From: JAWLCA01 sp041687395
Lineage (GTDB): Bacteria; Pseudomonadota; Alphaproteobacteria; Rhodobacterales; Rhodobacteraceae
DNA: 64,000 nt
Assembly: GCA_041687395.1 (NCBI GenBank)
Contig: JAWLCA010000005.1
Location: 1 to 64,000 of the forward strand
Reading direction: 5' to 3'
Shown: positions 32,966-41,014 of the stretch, in pieces
Layout of the letters: the number at the start of each line of letters is the position of its first letter
How positions within the stretch are numbered: position 1 is the stretch's first letter
Translations under genes and position numbers: made by a program
Notes under the pieces: generated by a model
Databases searched by the model: none
What the model was told of the DNA's origin: nothing
Seen by the model: the letters and a program-made list of their open reading frames with translations, nothing else

Positions 32966-33915
32966 TCGCGGTTCTGGGCGCAGGCGCCTTCGGCACGGCG
33001 CTGGCGGTGGCCCTGGGCCGCGCGGGCCCCGTGACGCTCTGGGCGCGCGACGCGGGCCAGGTGGCCGCGATGACGCGCACCCGCCAGAACGCCGCCCGCC
33101 TGCCCGGCGTGGCCCTGCCCCCGACGATAGAGGTGACGGGCGATCTGACGAAACTTCGCGCGCGGACCCTGCTTCTGGCCCTGCCGATGCAGAAACTGGG
33201 CGGCTTCGTGACCGACCACGCCGCCCTGCTCGATGGCCGCGACCTGATCGCCTGTGCCAAGGGCGTGGACCTGACCACGCTGACCGGTCCCAGCGCGCTG
33301 ATCGCCGCCGCCTGCCCGGATGCGACGGTCGCGGTGCTGACCGGCCCCAGCTTCGCCGCCGATATCGCCCGCGGCCTGCCGACCGCGCTGACGCTCGCCT
33401 GCACGGACGAGGCTGCGGGCCGCCGCCTGCAGCATGCCCTCTCCACCCCCGTCCTGCGCCCCTATCGCACCACTGATGTCACCGGGGCGGAACTGGGCGG
33501 CGCCTTGAAGAACGTGATAGCCCTTGCCGCCGGCATGGTGATCGGTGCGGGCCTGGGCGACAGCGCCCGCGCGGCCCTGCTGACGCGGGGCTATGCCGAG
33601 ATGGTGCGCCTCGCCACCACCCTTGGCGCGCGCGCCGAGACCCTCGCCGGCCTCTCCGGTCTGGGCGATCTGGTGCTGACCTGCACCTCCGAGCAGTCGC
33701 GCAACTTCCGCCACGGCGCGGCGCTTGGCGCTGGCCGCCCCCCGCCCCCTGCCACGGTCGAAGGCATCGCCACCGCCCGCGCCGTCGCCCGCCTTGCCGC
33801 CGAACGCAGCCTCGACATGCCGATCACCACCATGGTCGCCGCCGTGGTGGACGGCCAACTGACCGTGGCCCAGGCCATCGACGCCCTCATGTCCCGCCCA
33901 TTGAAAGAGGAATGA
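32962..33915 (+). CDS. gpsA: glycerol-3-phosphate dehydrogenase (NAD(P)+), 317 aa
   Basis: VLGAGAFGTALAVALGRAG is the dinucleotide-binding GxGxxG site. CAKGVDL, TGPSFAADIARGLPTAL, GAELGGALKNVIALAAGM (catalytic Lys) and GLSGLGDLVLTCTSEQSRNF are all family signatures. It reduces dihydroxyacetone phosphate to sn-glycerol 3-phosphate for phospholipid synthesis in the cytoplasm. Overlaps with tsaD and the YciI gene (ATGA each) show an operon. Confidence 0.95.
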   Translation: MIAVLGAGAFGTALAVALGRAGPVTLWARDAGQVAAMTRTRQNAARLPGVALPPTIEVTGDLTKLRARTLLLALPMQKLGGFVTDHAALLDGRDLIACAKGVDLTTLTGPSALIAAACPDATVAVLTGPSFAADIARGLPTALTLACTDEAAGRRLQHALSTPVLRPYRTTDVTGAELGGALKNVIALAAGMVIGAGLGDSARAALLTRGYAEMVRLATTLGARAETLAGLSGLGDLVLTCTSEQSRNFRHGAALGAGRPPPPATVEGIATARAVARLAAERSLDMPITTMVAAVVDGQLTVAQAIDALMSRPLKEE

Positions 33916-34193
33916 CCATGCCGCTTTTCGCGCTTCTCTGCCACGACCGCCCCGGCCACCTGGACACCCGCAAGGCCAACCGTGAGGGGCACCTCGCCTA
34001 CATCTCCGAAACCGGCGTGGTGGCCCAGGCCGGCCCCCTGCTGGACGAGGGCGGAGAGATGTGCGGCTCGCTCCTGATCCTCGACGTGTCCGACCGCGAC
34101 GCGGCGCTGCACTGGGCGGCAAGCGACCCCTACGCGCTGGCCGGGCTGTTCGAGAGCGTGACCTTGCGCGAATGGAAGAAGGTGATCGGCTGA
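33912..34193 (+). CDS. YciI-like protein, 93 aa
   Basis: MPLFALLCHDRPGHLDTR, with YISETGVVAQAGPLLDEGG, HWAASDPYALAGLFESV and REWKKVIG, fits the small ferredoxin-like YciI family, including the His and Asp of its putative active site. Function is not settled; a dehalogenase- or isomerase-like role has been suggested for the fold. It lies between gpsA and the EVE gene with overlaps at both ends. Confidence 0.85.
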   Translation: MTMPLFALLCHDRPGHLDTRKANREGHLAYISETGVVAQAGPLLDEGGEMCGSLLILDVSDRDAALHWAASDPYALAGLFESVTLREWKKVIG

Positions 34194-34612
34194 TGCCCTA
34201 CTGGCTGTTCAAATCCGAACCCGGCGAATGGAGCTGGGACGATCAGGTCGCCAAGGGCGCGGCGGGCGAGGAATGGTCCGGCGTGCGCAACTACCAGGCC
34301 CGCAACTTCATGCGTGAAATGAAGGTGGGCGACCTCGGCTTCTTCTACCACTCGCAGACCGACAAGGCCGTGGTCGGCATCGTCGAGGTCAGCGCCGAAT
34401 CCGCCCCCGACAGCACCACCGACGACGACCGCTGGGACTGCGTGCACATCCGCGCGGTCGAGGCCCTGCCGCAGCCGGTGACGCTGGACGCGATCAAGTC
34501 CGAAGAACGGCTGGCAGACATGGTGCTGGTGAAGAACTCCCGCCTGTCGGTGCAGCCGGTCACGGAGGACGAATGGCGGATCATCCGGCAGATGGGCGGG
34601 CTGAAGGGCTGA
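34193..34612 (+). CDS. EVE-domain protein, 139 aa
   Basis: MPYWLFKSEPGEWSWDDQV, WSGVRNYQARNFMREMKVGD, GFFYHS and GIVEVSAESAPDST are the hallmarks of stand-alone EVE (PUA-like) proteins that bind modified bases in DNA or RNA. The ATG at 34193 shares its A with the upstream TGA (TGATG), so I reject the longer frame to 34061. Length is typical. It closes the tsaD-gpsA-yciI-EVE operon. This operon order is, as I recall, common in Rhodobacterales and unrelated to the EVE-like domains in the island McrB. Confidence 0.92.
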   Translation: MPYWLFKSEPGEWSWDDQVAKGAAGEEWSGVRNYQARNFMREMKVGDLGFFYHSQTDKAVVGIVEVSAESAPDSTTDDDRWDCVHIRAVEALPQPVTLDAIKSEERLADMVLVKNSRLSVQPVTEDEWRIIRQMGGLKG

Positions 34613-34653
34613 TACCGGCCACAGGAAGCGGCAGTGCTGCACCCAAAAGCAAT

Positions 34654-34671
34654 GGGGGGCTCCGACCCCCC
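34654..34671 (+). terminator. G6/C6 hairpin after the EVE gene
   Basis: GGGGGG, CTCCGA loop, CCCCCC. It lies 42 bp after the EVE stop. There is no U-run, so it is a weak terminator or an RNA end stabiliser. The rest of 34613-34827 shows no gene. Confidence 0.45.
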
Positions 34672-34827
34672 GGAACCCCCCATCTTCCCACGCGCACCCT
34701 TCGCACCACGTGTATCTGATCTGGTCCCGGCCTACTGGCCCGTCACCTGAAACCTAGGTCAGAATCGCGGGCGCGCGCAACGACTCCTTGCGGACAATTC
34801 TTGCCAAATCCGCGCGGTCGGCGCCCG

Positions 34828-35169
34828 TCAGGCGTAGACGGATTCCTTGCCGAAATGCTTGACCAGCAGGTAGTAAACCACCGCGCGGTACTTGTTCCGC
34901 TCCGACCGGCCATAGGTCTCCATGACCGAGTCGATGGCCCCCATCAGTTCCGGCCCGTCTGCCAGCCCCAGCTTCTTGATCAGGAAATTGTTCTTCACCG
35001 TTTCCAGCTCTCCCGCCTGGCTTGCCGCCACGGTCGCGGAATCGGCGTTGTAGATCGACGGGCCGCAGCCGATCGTGACCTTGGTCAGCAGGTCCATGTC
35101 GGGCGTCACGCCGCACTTGGTCTTCAGATCGTCGGCATAGCGCGCGATCAGCTCGTCCCGTTTGCTCAT
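34828..35169 (-). CDS. DUF2853-family protein, 113 aa
   Basis: MSKRDELIARYADDLKTKCG, TPDMDLLTKVTIGCGPSIYN, ADSATVAASQAGELETVKNN and KYRAVVYYLLVKHFGKES match the DUF2853 family of small soluble helical proteins of unknown function. The start at 35169 follows GGAGGGG; the ORF extension by eight residues is rejected. It is a single gene convergent with the EVE operon. Confidence 0.85.
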   Translation of the reverse strand: MSKRDELIARYADDLKTKCGVTPDMDLLTKVTIGCGPSIYNADSATVAASQAGELETVKNNFLIKKLGLADGPELMGAIDSVMETYGRSERNKYRAVVYYLLVKHFGKESVYA

Positions 35170-35256
35170 TGTCCCCTCCAGATATATCTTCACCAGTGAA
35201 CCACCGCCTCACGCGGTGCCCCAGCATGGCAAGGCTGCCCCCTGATGACAAACGAA

Positions 35257-35285
35257 AAACGCCCGCGCGAGATGCGCGGGCGTTT
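35257..35285 (-). terminator. terminator of ahcY
   Basis: A perfect 12-bp stem (AAACGCCCGCGC / GCGCGGGCGTTT) with a 5-nt loop. On the minus strand it is followed by a T-rich stretch, 20 bp beyond the ahcY stop. It is a classic rho-independent terminator. Confidence 0.85.
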
Positions 35286-35305
35286 GCCATCCATGACCGG
35301 CGGGG

Positions 35306-36703
35306 TCAGTAGCGGTAGTGCTCGGACTTGAACGGCCCCTCGACCGGCACGCCGATGTAATCCGCCTGCTCGGGCTTCAGCTCGGTCAGCTTCACGCCGA
35401 TCTTCTTCAGATGCAGCCGCGCGACCTTTTCATCCAGATGCTTGGGCAGGATGTAGACGCCGGGGCGGTATTCGTCCGCCTTGGTCCACAATTCGATCTG
35501 CGCCAGCACCTGGTTGGTGAAGGACGCGCTCATCACGAAGCTGGGGTGGCCGGTGGCGTTGCCCAGGTTCAGCAGCCGCCCCTCGGACAGCAGGATGATC
35601 CGGTTGCCCGAGGGCATCTCGATCATGTCCACCTGATCCTTGATGTTGGTCCACTTGTGGTTCTTCAGCGCGGCGACCTGAATCTCGTTGTCGAAATGGC
35701 CGATGTTGCCCACGATCGCCATGTCCTTCATCTCGCGCACATGCTCGATGCGGATGACGTCCTTGTTGCCGGTGGTGGTGATGAAGATGTCGGCATCCTT
35801 CACCACGTCTTCCAGCGTCGTCACCTCGAACCCGTCCATCGCCGCCTGCAGCGCGCAGATCGGGTCGATCTCGGTCACCTTCACGCGCGCACCGGCGCCG
35901 CGCAGGGATGCGGCCGAGCCCTTGCCCACGTCGCCATAGCCGCAGACCACCGCGACCTTGCCCGCCATCATCGTGTCGGTGGCGCGCCGGATGCCGTCCA
36001 CCAGCGATTCCTTGCAGCCGTACTTGTTATCGAACTTCGACTTGGTGACGCTGTCGTTCACGTTGATCGCCGGGAAGGGCAGCAGCCCCTTCTTGTGCAG
36101 TTCGTACAAACGATGCACGCCGGTGGTGGTTTCCTCGCTGACGCCCTTGATCGCGTCGCGCTGTCTGGTGAACCAGCCGGGGCTGTCCTTCAGCCGCTTG
36201 CGGATCTGCGCGAACAGGTATTCCTCTTCCTCGCTGGTCGGCACGGCGATGAGATCGTCCTCGCCCGCTTCGACCCGCGCACCCATCAGGATGTAGAGCG
36301 TGGCGTCGCCGCCATCGTCCAGGATCATGTTCGCGGTGCCCTCACCCTCGAACTGGAAGATCTTGTCGGTATAGGCCCAATAATCCTCAAGCGACTCGCC
36401 CTTGATGGCAAAGACCGGCACGCCCGCCTCGGCAATCGCCGCCGCTGCGTGGTCCTGGGTCGAAAAGATATTGCACGACGCCCAGCGCACATCCGCGCCC
36501 AGCGCCACCAGCGTCTCGATCAGCACGCCGGTCTGGATCGTCATGTGCAGGCTACCCGCGATCCGCGCGCCCTTCAGCGGCTGATGCGCCCCGAACTCCT
36601 CGCGAAGCGCCATCAGGCCCGGCATCTCGGTCTCGGCGATGGTCAGTTCCTTGCGGCCATACTCGGCCAGCGAGATGTCCTTGATCACAAAATCCTTCGG
36701 CAT
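35306..36703 (-). CDS. ahcY: adenosylhomocysteinase, 465 aa
   Basis: SLHMTIQTGVLIETLVALGA, WASCNIFSTQDHAAAAIA, PAINVNDSVTKSKFDNKYGC, KVAVVCGYGDVGKGSAASLR (NAD site) and HPSFVMSASFTNQVLAQIEL are all conserved AhcY signatures. It splits S-adenosylhomocysteine into adenosine and homocysteine, relieving inhibition of methyltransferases. The start MPKDFVIKDISLAEYG at 36703 matches family length; the frame beyond to 37024 is GC-rich noise. In Rhodobacter ahcY lies close to the reg cluster, as it does here. The adenosine product can be recycled by the adenosine kinase at 49724-50713. Confidence 0.97.
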   Translation of the reverse strand: MPKDFVIKDISLAEYGRKELTIAETEMPGLMALREEFGAHQPLKGARIAGSLHMTIQTGVLIETLVALGADVRWASCNIFSTQDHAAAAIAEAGVPVFAIKGESLEDYWAYTDKIFQFEGEGTANMILDDGGDATLYILMGARVEAGEDDLIAVPTSEEEEYLFAQIRKRLKDSPGWFTRQRDAIKGVSEETTTGVHRLYELHKKGLLPFPAINVNDSVTKSKFDNKYGCKESLVDGIRRATDTMMAGKVAVVCGYGDVGKGSAASLRGAGARVKVTEIDPICALQAAMDGFEVTTLEDVVKDADIFITTTGNKDVIRIEHVREMKDMAIVGNIGHFDNEIQVAALKNHKWTNIKDQVDMIEMPSGNRIILLSEGRLLNLGNATGHPSFVMSASFTNQVLAQIELWTKADEYRPGVYILPKHLDEKVARLHLKKIGVKLTELKPEQADYIGVPVEGPFKSEHYRY

Positions 36704-36845
36704 GCGGCGTGCGCCCCTTTTCATGTTCCGGTTGCAGGCGGACATAGCACCCGATGGCCAATGCGGCAATGCGGCAAGGGCTTGAAGGGCCAACGGGACG
36801 GACCTAAAGCGGGCGGCGATGGTTTGCTTCGCCCGTGCGCAGCAC

Positions 36846-36910
36846 GGGCAGCGCCCGCCCGCCCCCAGGCGGGCGCTTCCGCGCCCCCCTCGGGCGGGCG
36901 GGCGCTGCCC
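36846..36910. repeat. 19-bp perfect inverted repeat upstream of ahcY and the HD gene
   Basis: 36846-36864 (GGGCAGCGCCCGCCCGCCC) is perfectly inverted at 36892-36910 with a 27-nt GC-rich spacer. It lies between the divergent ahcY and HD-domain genes. It could form a very stable cruciform or RNA hairpin. I see no SAH-riboswitch consensus around it. Confidence 0.6.
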
Positions 36911-36957
36911 TTGTCTTCGTTCGGCCCACGACCCCGACAGGGAACAGGAAGACACCG

Positions 36958-37551
36958 ATGCCCAATCCCCCCCGCGCCTGGCAACGCATGCTCTCGGGCC
37001 GACGGCTCGACCTGCTCGATCCAACCCCCGTGGACATCGAGATCGCGGACATCGCCCACGGCCTCGCCTTCGTCGCGCGCTGGAACGGCCAGACCCGCGG
37101 CGACTGGCCCTATTCGGTCGCCGAACACTCGCTGCTGGTCGAGGCGATCTTCACCCGCCGCAACCCCGCGCTGCCCGCCCGCTGGCGGCTGGCCGCCCTG
37201 CTGCACGACGCCCCCGAATATGTCATCGGAGACATGATCAGCCCGGTGAAGGCCGCCGTCGGCCCCGGCTATGGCGCGCTCGACGACCGGCTGACGGCGG
37301 CGATCCACCTGCGCTTCGGCCTGCCCGCCACACTGCCCGCCCCGATCAAGCGCGAGATCAAGGCCGCCGACACCGTCTCGGCCTGGCTGGAGGCGACGCA
37401 GCTTGCCGGTTTCACCGAGGCAGAGGCCGACCGCTTCTTCGGCCGCCAGGACCGGGCCGAGATGGCGCGATTGACGCTCACGCTCCGCCCGCCGGTCGAG
37501 GTGCGCGCCGCCTATCTGGACCGCCACGCCGCCCTGATGGCCGAGGTCTGA
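36958..37551 (+). CDS. HD-domain phosphohydrolase, YfbR-like, 197 aa
   Basis: SVAEHSLLVEAI, LAALLHDAPEYVIGDMISPV and EIKAADTVSAWLEA give the H...HD...D metal site of the HD superfamily, in the arrangement of 5'-nucleotidase YfbR and related proteins. Likely a nucleotide or nucleoside-phosphate hydrolase in the cytoplasm. The ATG at 36958 is preferred over the open frame upstream, which covers the inverted repeat. Confidence 0.8.
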   Translation: MPNPPRAWQRMLSGRRLDLLDPTPVDIEIADIAHGLAFVARWNGQTRGDWPYSVAEHSLLVEAIFTRRNPALPARWRLAALLHDAPEYVIGDMISPVKAAVGPGYGALDDRLTAAIHLRFGLPATLPAPIKREIKAADTVSAWLEATQLAGFTEAEADRFFGRQDRAEMARLTLTLRPPVEVRAAYLDRHAALMAEV

Positions 37552-37571
37552 GCGGGGCGAAAAATGCCAGA

Positions 37572-37645
37572 TTGTATCCAGGTGTATACGCTTGGATACA
37601 AGAATGCCGGGCAGATTGTATACGCCTGGATCCAAGCGGATACAA
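37572..37645. repeat. pair of related AT-rich palindromes
   Basis: TTGTATCCA (37572-37580) is perfectly inverted at 37593-37601 (12-nt spacer). Next, 37616-37645 is a 30-bp near-perfect palindrome (13 of 15 pairs) that begins TTGTATACGC and ends GCGGATACAA. Both contain GTATACGC. They lie between the convergent HD gene and lipoprotein gene. They may serve as two-way terminators, though without U-runs, or be protein-binding or mobile relics. Confidence 0.6.
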
Positions 37646-37654
37646 AATTCGGTC

Positions 37655-38023
37655 TCAGGCGCAGGTCAATCCGGCTGTCCGACCCGCCCCGGCGGACGCC
37701 GCCAGACCTGCGACCGCAGGGAAATCGCCCGGCGCCGCCCAGCCCTCGAAATCACCATCGCGGAAGTACAGCACCAGCCCGTTGCCCCACACCGCGCGGG
37801 TGATCCGCGCGCCGCAGGACGGGTGGGCCCCGCGCGTCACAGGCTGCGCGCCGACCAGCCGTGCGACCGGGGCTATGACCCCCTCCTCAACCCGGCCGAA
37901 ATCAATTCTCAAAGCCGTTCCAACGGGTTGCAGCCCATAGGGCGCGACCATCACGCCCCGTGCCGTCGGCGGCGCGGCCGTGGCACAGCCTGCCAGCAGC
38001 AGAACCGCCACAAGCCGCCTCAT
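37655..38023 (-). CDS. small lipoprotein, 122 aa
   Basis: MRRLVAVLLLAGCATAAPPT is a short lipoprotein signal with LAGC lipobox. The mature part has GVMVAPYGLQPVGTALRIDF, two further cysteines and RAVWGNGLVLYFRDGDFEGW. I do not recognise a family. The ATG at 38023 overlaps the end of regA by 4 bp, so it is probably co-transcribed with it. It is likely anchored in a membrane facing the periplasm. Confidence 0.75.
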   Translation of the reverse strand: MRRLVAVLLLAGCATAAPPTARGVMVAPYGLQPVGTALRIDFGRVEEGVIAPVARLVGAQPVTRGAHPSCGARITRAVWGNGLVLYFRDGDFEGWAAPGDFPAVAGLAASAGAGRTAGLTCA

Positions 38024-38574
38024 CTTGGAGAGCGCTTGGCCAGGATCCGTTGCAGCGTCCGGCGGTGCATGTTCAGCCGCCGCGCCGTCTCGGACACGTT
38101 TCGGTCGCACTGCTCGAACACGCGCTGGATATGCTCCCACCGCACCCGGTCGGCGCTCATCGGGTTGTCGGGTGGGGGTGGCAGGGATTCCCCCTTGCAC
38201 AACAAGGCGTTGGTGATGTCGTTCGCGTCCGCGGGCTTCGACAGATAATCCGTCGCCCCGATCTTCACCGCCGCCACCGCCGTCGCAATCGCCCCGTATC
38301 CGGTCAGCACAACGATCCGGCAATCGGGACGGCGCAGGCGCAGGGTTTCCACCACGTCCAGCCCGTTGCCGTCGCCCAGCCGCAGATCGACCACCGCATA
38401 GGCCGGCGGCCGGGCCGAGGCGATGGCCTTGCCGGCCATCACGCTTTCCGCCGTTTCGGTCTGAAAACCGCGTTTTTCCATGGCCTTGGCCAGCCGGCGC
38501 AGAAACGGCTCGTCGTCATCGACCAGCAGCAGCGTGCGATCCGCCCCCAGTTCCGCGCCCAGGTCGTTGGCCAT
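38020..38574 (-). CDS. regA: redox response regulator RegA/PrrA, 184 aa
   Basis: LLLVDDDEPFLRRLAKAM, YAVVDLRLGDGNGLDVVE (phospho-acceptor Asp), VVLTGYGAIATAVAAVKIGA and KPAD form the receiver. The C-terminal Fis-type helix-turn-helix is QCDRNVSETARRLNMHRRTL followed by QRILAKR. The length of 184 residues is that of RegA/PrrA. With sensor RegB (41015-42442) it switches genes for photosynthesis, respiration, nitrogen and carbon fixation in response to redox state. The start at 38574 gives the standard N-terminus; the longer frame is not used. It is separated from senC/regB by unrelated genes, unlike the compact R. capsulatus order. Confidence 0.95.
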   Translation of the reverse strand: MANDLGAELGADRTLLLVDDDEPFLRRLAKAMEKRGFQTETAESVMAGKAIASARPPAYAVVDLRLGDGNGLDVVETLRLRRPDCRIVVLTGYGAIATAVAAVKIGATDYLSKPADANDITNALLCKGESLPPPPDNPMSADRVRWEHIQRVFEQCDRNVSETARRLNMHRRTLQRILAKRSPR

Positions 38575-38630
38575 GTCACCCCATCCATCGGTTTCGGTGG
38601 CGTGAAGCTTAGGTCGCGGGCGACCCGCGG

Positions 38631-39329
38631 TCAATTTGACGCAGCGTCATCGGCCATCACCTGTGCGTTCCCGCGTGCCCCGTGCCCCGCCACCTTCTGC
38701 GCCACGATAAACGGCCGGCCATCGCGGCCGCCTGTGCCGTGATGGTCGCAAGACAGGATCGCAAAGCCCGCGCCCTCGATCCTGGTGCGCAGCAATGCAG
38801 CCGAAATGCAGCGCAGCCGCGGCGCCTTGCCGATCAACCGCAACGGCGGAATCGCCAGCCGGATCAACGGGTTCATGTCCGATATGCAGGGCGTCTTGGT
38901 CACGAACAGGCCGCCGGGCGTCAGCAGATCGTGGATCGCGGCCAGCGTTGCGGCCATGTCCGGCACAAGATGCAGATAGTTGAAAGCCAGCACCGCATCC
39001 CAGCGCCCTGCCCCCTCGGCCGCCAGCGCCTCTGCGGTCGCCACCCGGAACGACAGGTTTCCGACGGGGGCCCCGGCCAGCTTGCCCTCGGCGATGGCGA
39101 TCATCCCCGGCGCGAAATCGGTCGCCAGATATGTGCCGACACCGGGCGCGAGCCGCAGCGCCGTCGTTCCGGTGCCGCAGCCCAGTTCCAGCACCCGGCT
39201 GTCCGGGTCAAGCAGGTCGCGCACAGCCGCAAGCGTGCGTTCGTAGCCCTGCTCATCAGAGACTTTCCAGCCGGCGTATTTCGGTGCCAGCCTGTTCCAG
39301 AACCGTTCGTCCGACGTCATCCGCATCAT
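38631..39329 (-). CDS. class I SAM methyltransferase, 232 aa
   Basis: SRVLELGCGTGTTALRLAPG, YLATDFAPGMIAIAE, WDAVLAFNYLHLVPD and LLTPGGLFVTKTPC are motifs I-IV of a small-molecule methyltransferase (Methyltransf_11/25). The ATG at 39329 has GGGAGGG 5 bp upstream. Its substrate cannot be deduced. It is on the regA strand, 56 bp upstream of it. Confidence 0.85.
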   Translation of the reverse strand: MMRMTSDERFWNRLAPKYAGWKVSDEQGYERTLAAVRDLLDPDSRVLELGCGTGTTALRLAPGVGTYLATDFAPGMIAIAEGKLAGAPVGNLSFRVATAEALAAEGAGRWDAVLAFNYLHLVPDMAATLAAIHDLLTPGGLFVTKTPCISDMNPLIRLAIPPLRLIGKAPRLRCISAALLRTRIEGAGFAILSCDHHGTGGRDGRPFIVAQKVAGHGARGNAQVMADDAASN

Positions 39330-39474
39330 CTGCCCTCCCGCCCATCCGGGGTGCTGGGCAGGTATCACATGCAGCGCTTTTGCACACGGCCGAAGTCCAC
39401 TGACATGACACGCGCTTGCGCTGCCGCCCGCGACCGCCAGTAGATCGTTACGGGCGACAGCGCCGCTGACGCCG

Positions 39475-40119
39475 TCAATGAATCTCGCGCTCGATCACGT
39501 TGAGCGTTTCACGCAGCCGCGCGGACCACTGGGGTTTGAATTCCACTGGGCACTGCGTCGCCTGCTGATCGGCCGCGGGCGAGAATTCCATACCGCAACC
39601 GGCAAAGACCGCCTCGCCCAGATAGAGGGCGTCGCGGCGCAGGGCGGCGGCAAAGGGGATCGCCTCGCCTCCGTTCACCTGCATCACCAGCTTGCTGGAC
39701 TGGCACAGCGTCCGTCGGTGGTTGACCTGCTCGACCAGGCGGCAGGCGCAATCCTCGTCGAAGCTGGTGGTGCGCTCGCGGTCCAGAAGTTCGATCCGGG
39801 CCTCCATCGACACCTCGGCTGGCTTCACGAAGGGCAGCATCTCGGACAGGGTATTGAAATACCGGATGCGTCGCGGCTCGCTCGGCTCTGGCGCGGGCTC
39901 GAAGTTGAAGCCGCAGATCCGTTCGACCGACTGACCGTCGGCGCTGACCGCGAAGATGTCGCCGGGGGCCTTCAGAACTGTGACGACGGCAAGCTGCGTC
40001 GCCACTTCCTCTTTTGCGGCCACATCCTCGGCGCTGACGCCGCTGATGAGCGAGAGGGCATAGACGCCGGCGACAAGGGCGACGGCGCCGAGGGCGTTCT
40101 TGCGTGTGACGGTTGCCAT
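39475..40119 (-). CDS. exported protein of unknown function, 214 aa
   Basis: An N-terminal hydrophobic segment (GAVALVAGVYALSLISGVSA) looks like a signal peptide or anchor. The mature part contains SVERICGFNFEPAPEPSEPR, CACRLVEQVNHRRTLCQSSK and a C-terminal CGMEF/CPVEF pair, so several disulfides are possible. No family is recognised. It follows the 38-residue secreted peptide gene by 9 bp, and the two are probably one operon. Confidence 0.65.
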   Translation of the reverse strand: MATVTRKNALGAVALVAGVYALSLISGVSAEDVAAKEEVATQLAVVTVLKAPGDIFAVSADGQSVERICGFNFEPAPEPSEPRRIRYFNTLSEMLPFVKPAEVSMEARIELLDRERTTSFDEDCACRLVEQVNHRRTLCQSSKLVMQVNGGEAIPFAAALRRDALYLGEAVFAGCGMEFSPAADQQATQCPVEFKPQWSARLRETLNVIEREIH

Positions 40120-40128
40120 GACGACCCC

Positions 40129-40245
40129 CTATTCCCTGGGGCAGCACACGCCGGGTGCGCCGCACTGGTAGTGGGTTTCGGGACAGGCGGCGACAAGCGT
40201 CGGCACCGCCACAACAGCAAGGGCAAACAAAAATATCCAGCGCAT
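40129..40245 (-). CDS. tiny exported cysteine-rich peptide, 38 aa
   Basis: Too short for usual gene calling but convincing: AAGGAGA lies 6 bp before the ATG at 40245. The product is MRWIFLFALAVVAVPTLVAA followed by CPETHYQCGAPGVCCPRE. The first 20 residues are a signal peptide. VAAC could be a lipobox or a signal-peptidase I site. The 18-residue mature part has four cysteines, enough for two disulfides. It is followed at once by the 214-aa exported protein, which is also Cys-rich. No known family comes to mind. Confidence 0.7.
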   Translation of the reverse strand: MRWIFLFALAVVAVPTLVAACPETHYQCGAPGVCCPRE

Positions 40246-40350
40246 GGGAAATCTCCTTCTAGAGAATCGACCGCCCGTTTCGGACGGCCCGACTCTCATC
40301 GCACAGCTGGCGTGAGCGGAGCGTGAAGGGCGCGCAGGATTGGGGGGCGA

Positions 40351-40983
40351 TCAGCCCTCGGCCGCCTCCAGGAAGCAGGCGACCTGATCGGCCATGTCCT
40401 CGGCGCTGACCTCGCGGCGGAAGAATTCCACGAACCCCTCGCCGGGCAGCACGAGGTAGGTGAAGGTCGAATGATCCACCAGGTAGAAGTCGTCGTCGCT
40501 TTCGTTGATGCGGTAATAGGTGCGATAGGCCTGGCTCGCCGCGCGCACCTGCTCTTCGCTGCCGGTCAGCGCGATCATGTCTTCGTGCAGGTTGTCGGCG
40601 AAGGAGGCCAGCACCTTGGGCGTGTCGCGGGCCGGATCGACCGAGATGAAGACCGGCTGCACGTCAAGCCCCCGCTCGGCCAACAGGTCCACGGCCAGCG
40701 CGTTGCGCGCATTGTCGAACGGGCAGACGTCAGGGCAGAAGGTATAGCCGAAATACAGCAGCGACGGCTTGGTGACGACATCGGCATCGGTCACCGTCGC
40801 CCCGGTCTGGTCGATCAGCGTGAACGGCCCGCCGATCGCCGCCGAGCCCCCCGCCACGGTCGAGGAGCGGCACTGCGCATAGCGATCCTCGGGCTGCATC
40901 TGGGTATAGGCCCACATGCCGCCAAGTGCTGCCACCACGGCGGCAAGGGCCAGCCCCGCATAAAGGCGCGTCATCGCGTTCAC
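40351..40983 (-). CDS. senC: SCO1/SenC (PrrC) family copper chaperone, 210 aa
   Basis: One N-terminal membrane anchor (LYAGLALAAVVAALGGMWAY) and a thioredoxin fold with YFGYTFCPDVCPFD, the copper-binding CxxxC, then FISVDPARDTP and YLVDHSTFTYLVLP with the conserved His. SenC/PrrC delivers copper to cytochrome oxidase and affects RegB/PrrB signalling. GTG at 40983 or ATG at 40974 could start it. It is divergent from regB, with only 31 bp between. Confidence 0.93.
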   Translation of the reverse strand: MNAMTRLYAGLALAAVVAALGGMWAYTQMQPEDRYAQCRSSTVAGGSAAIGGPFTLIDQTGATVTDADVVTKPSLLYFGYTFCPDVCPFDNARNALAVDLLAERGLDVQPVFISVDPARDTPKVLASFADNLHEDMIALTGSEEQVRAASQAYRTYYRINESDDDFYLVDHSTFTYLVLPGEGFVEFFRREVSAEDMADQVACFLEAAEG

Positions 40984-41014
40984 CCCGTACTGTTCCGTCT
41001 GTCCGGGCCGCTAT

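Noticed and set aside
34061..34192. N-terminal extension of the EVE protein
   Set aside because: It would overlap the YciI-like gene; the TGATG junction supports the start at 34193.
36704..36957. Possible SAH riboswitch upstream of ahcY
   Set aside because: The region has a strong inverted repeat but I could not recognise the SAH aptamer core sequence; a covariance-model search would decide.
35318..37237. Plus-strand ORF of 639 aa across ahcY
   Set aside because: It is the mirror of ahcY, whose signatures are unambiguous on the minus strand.
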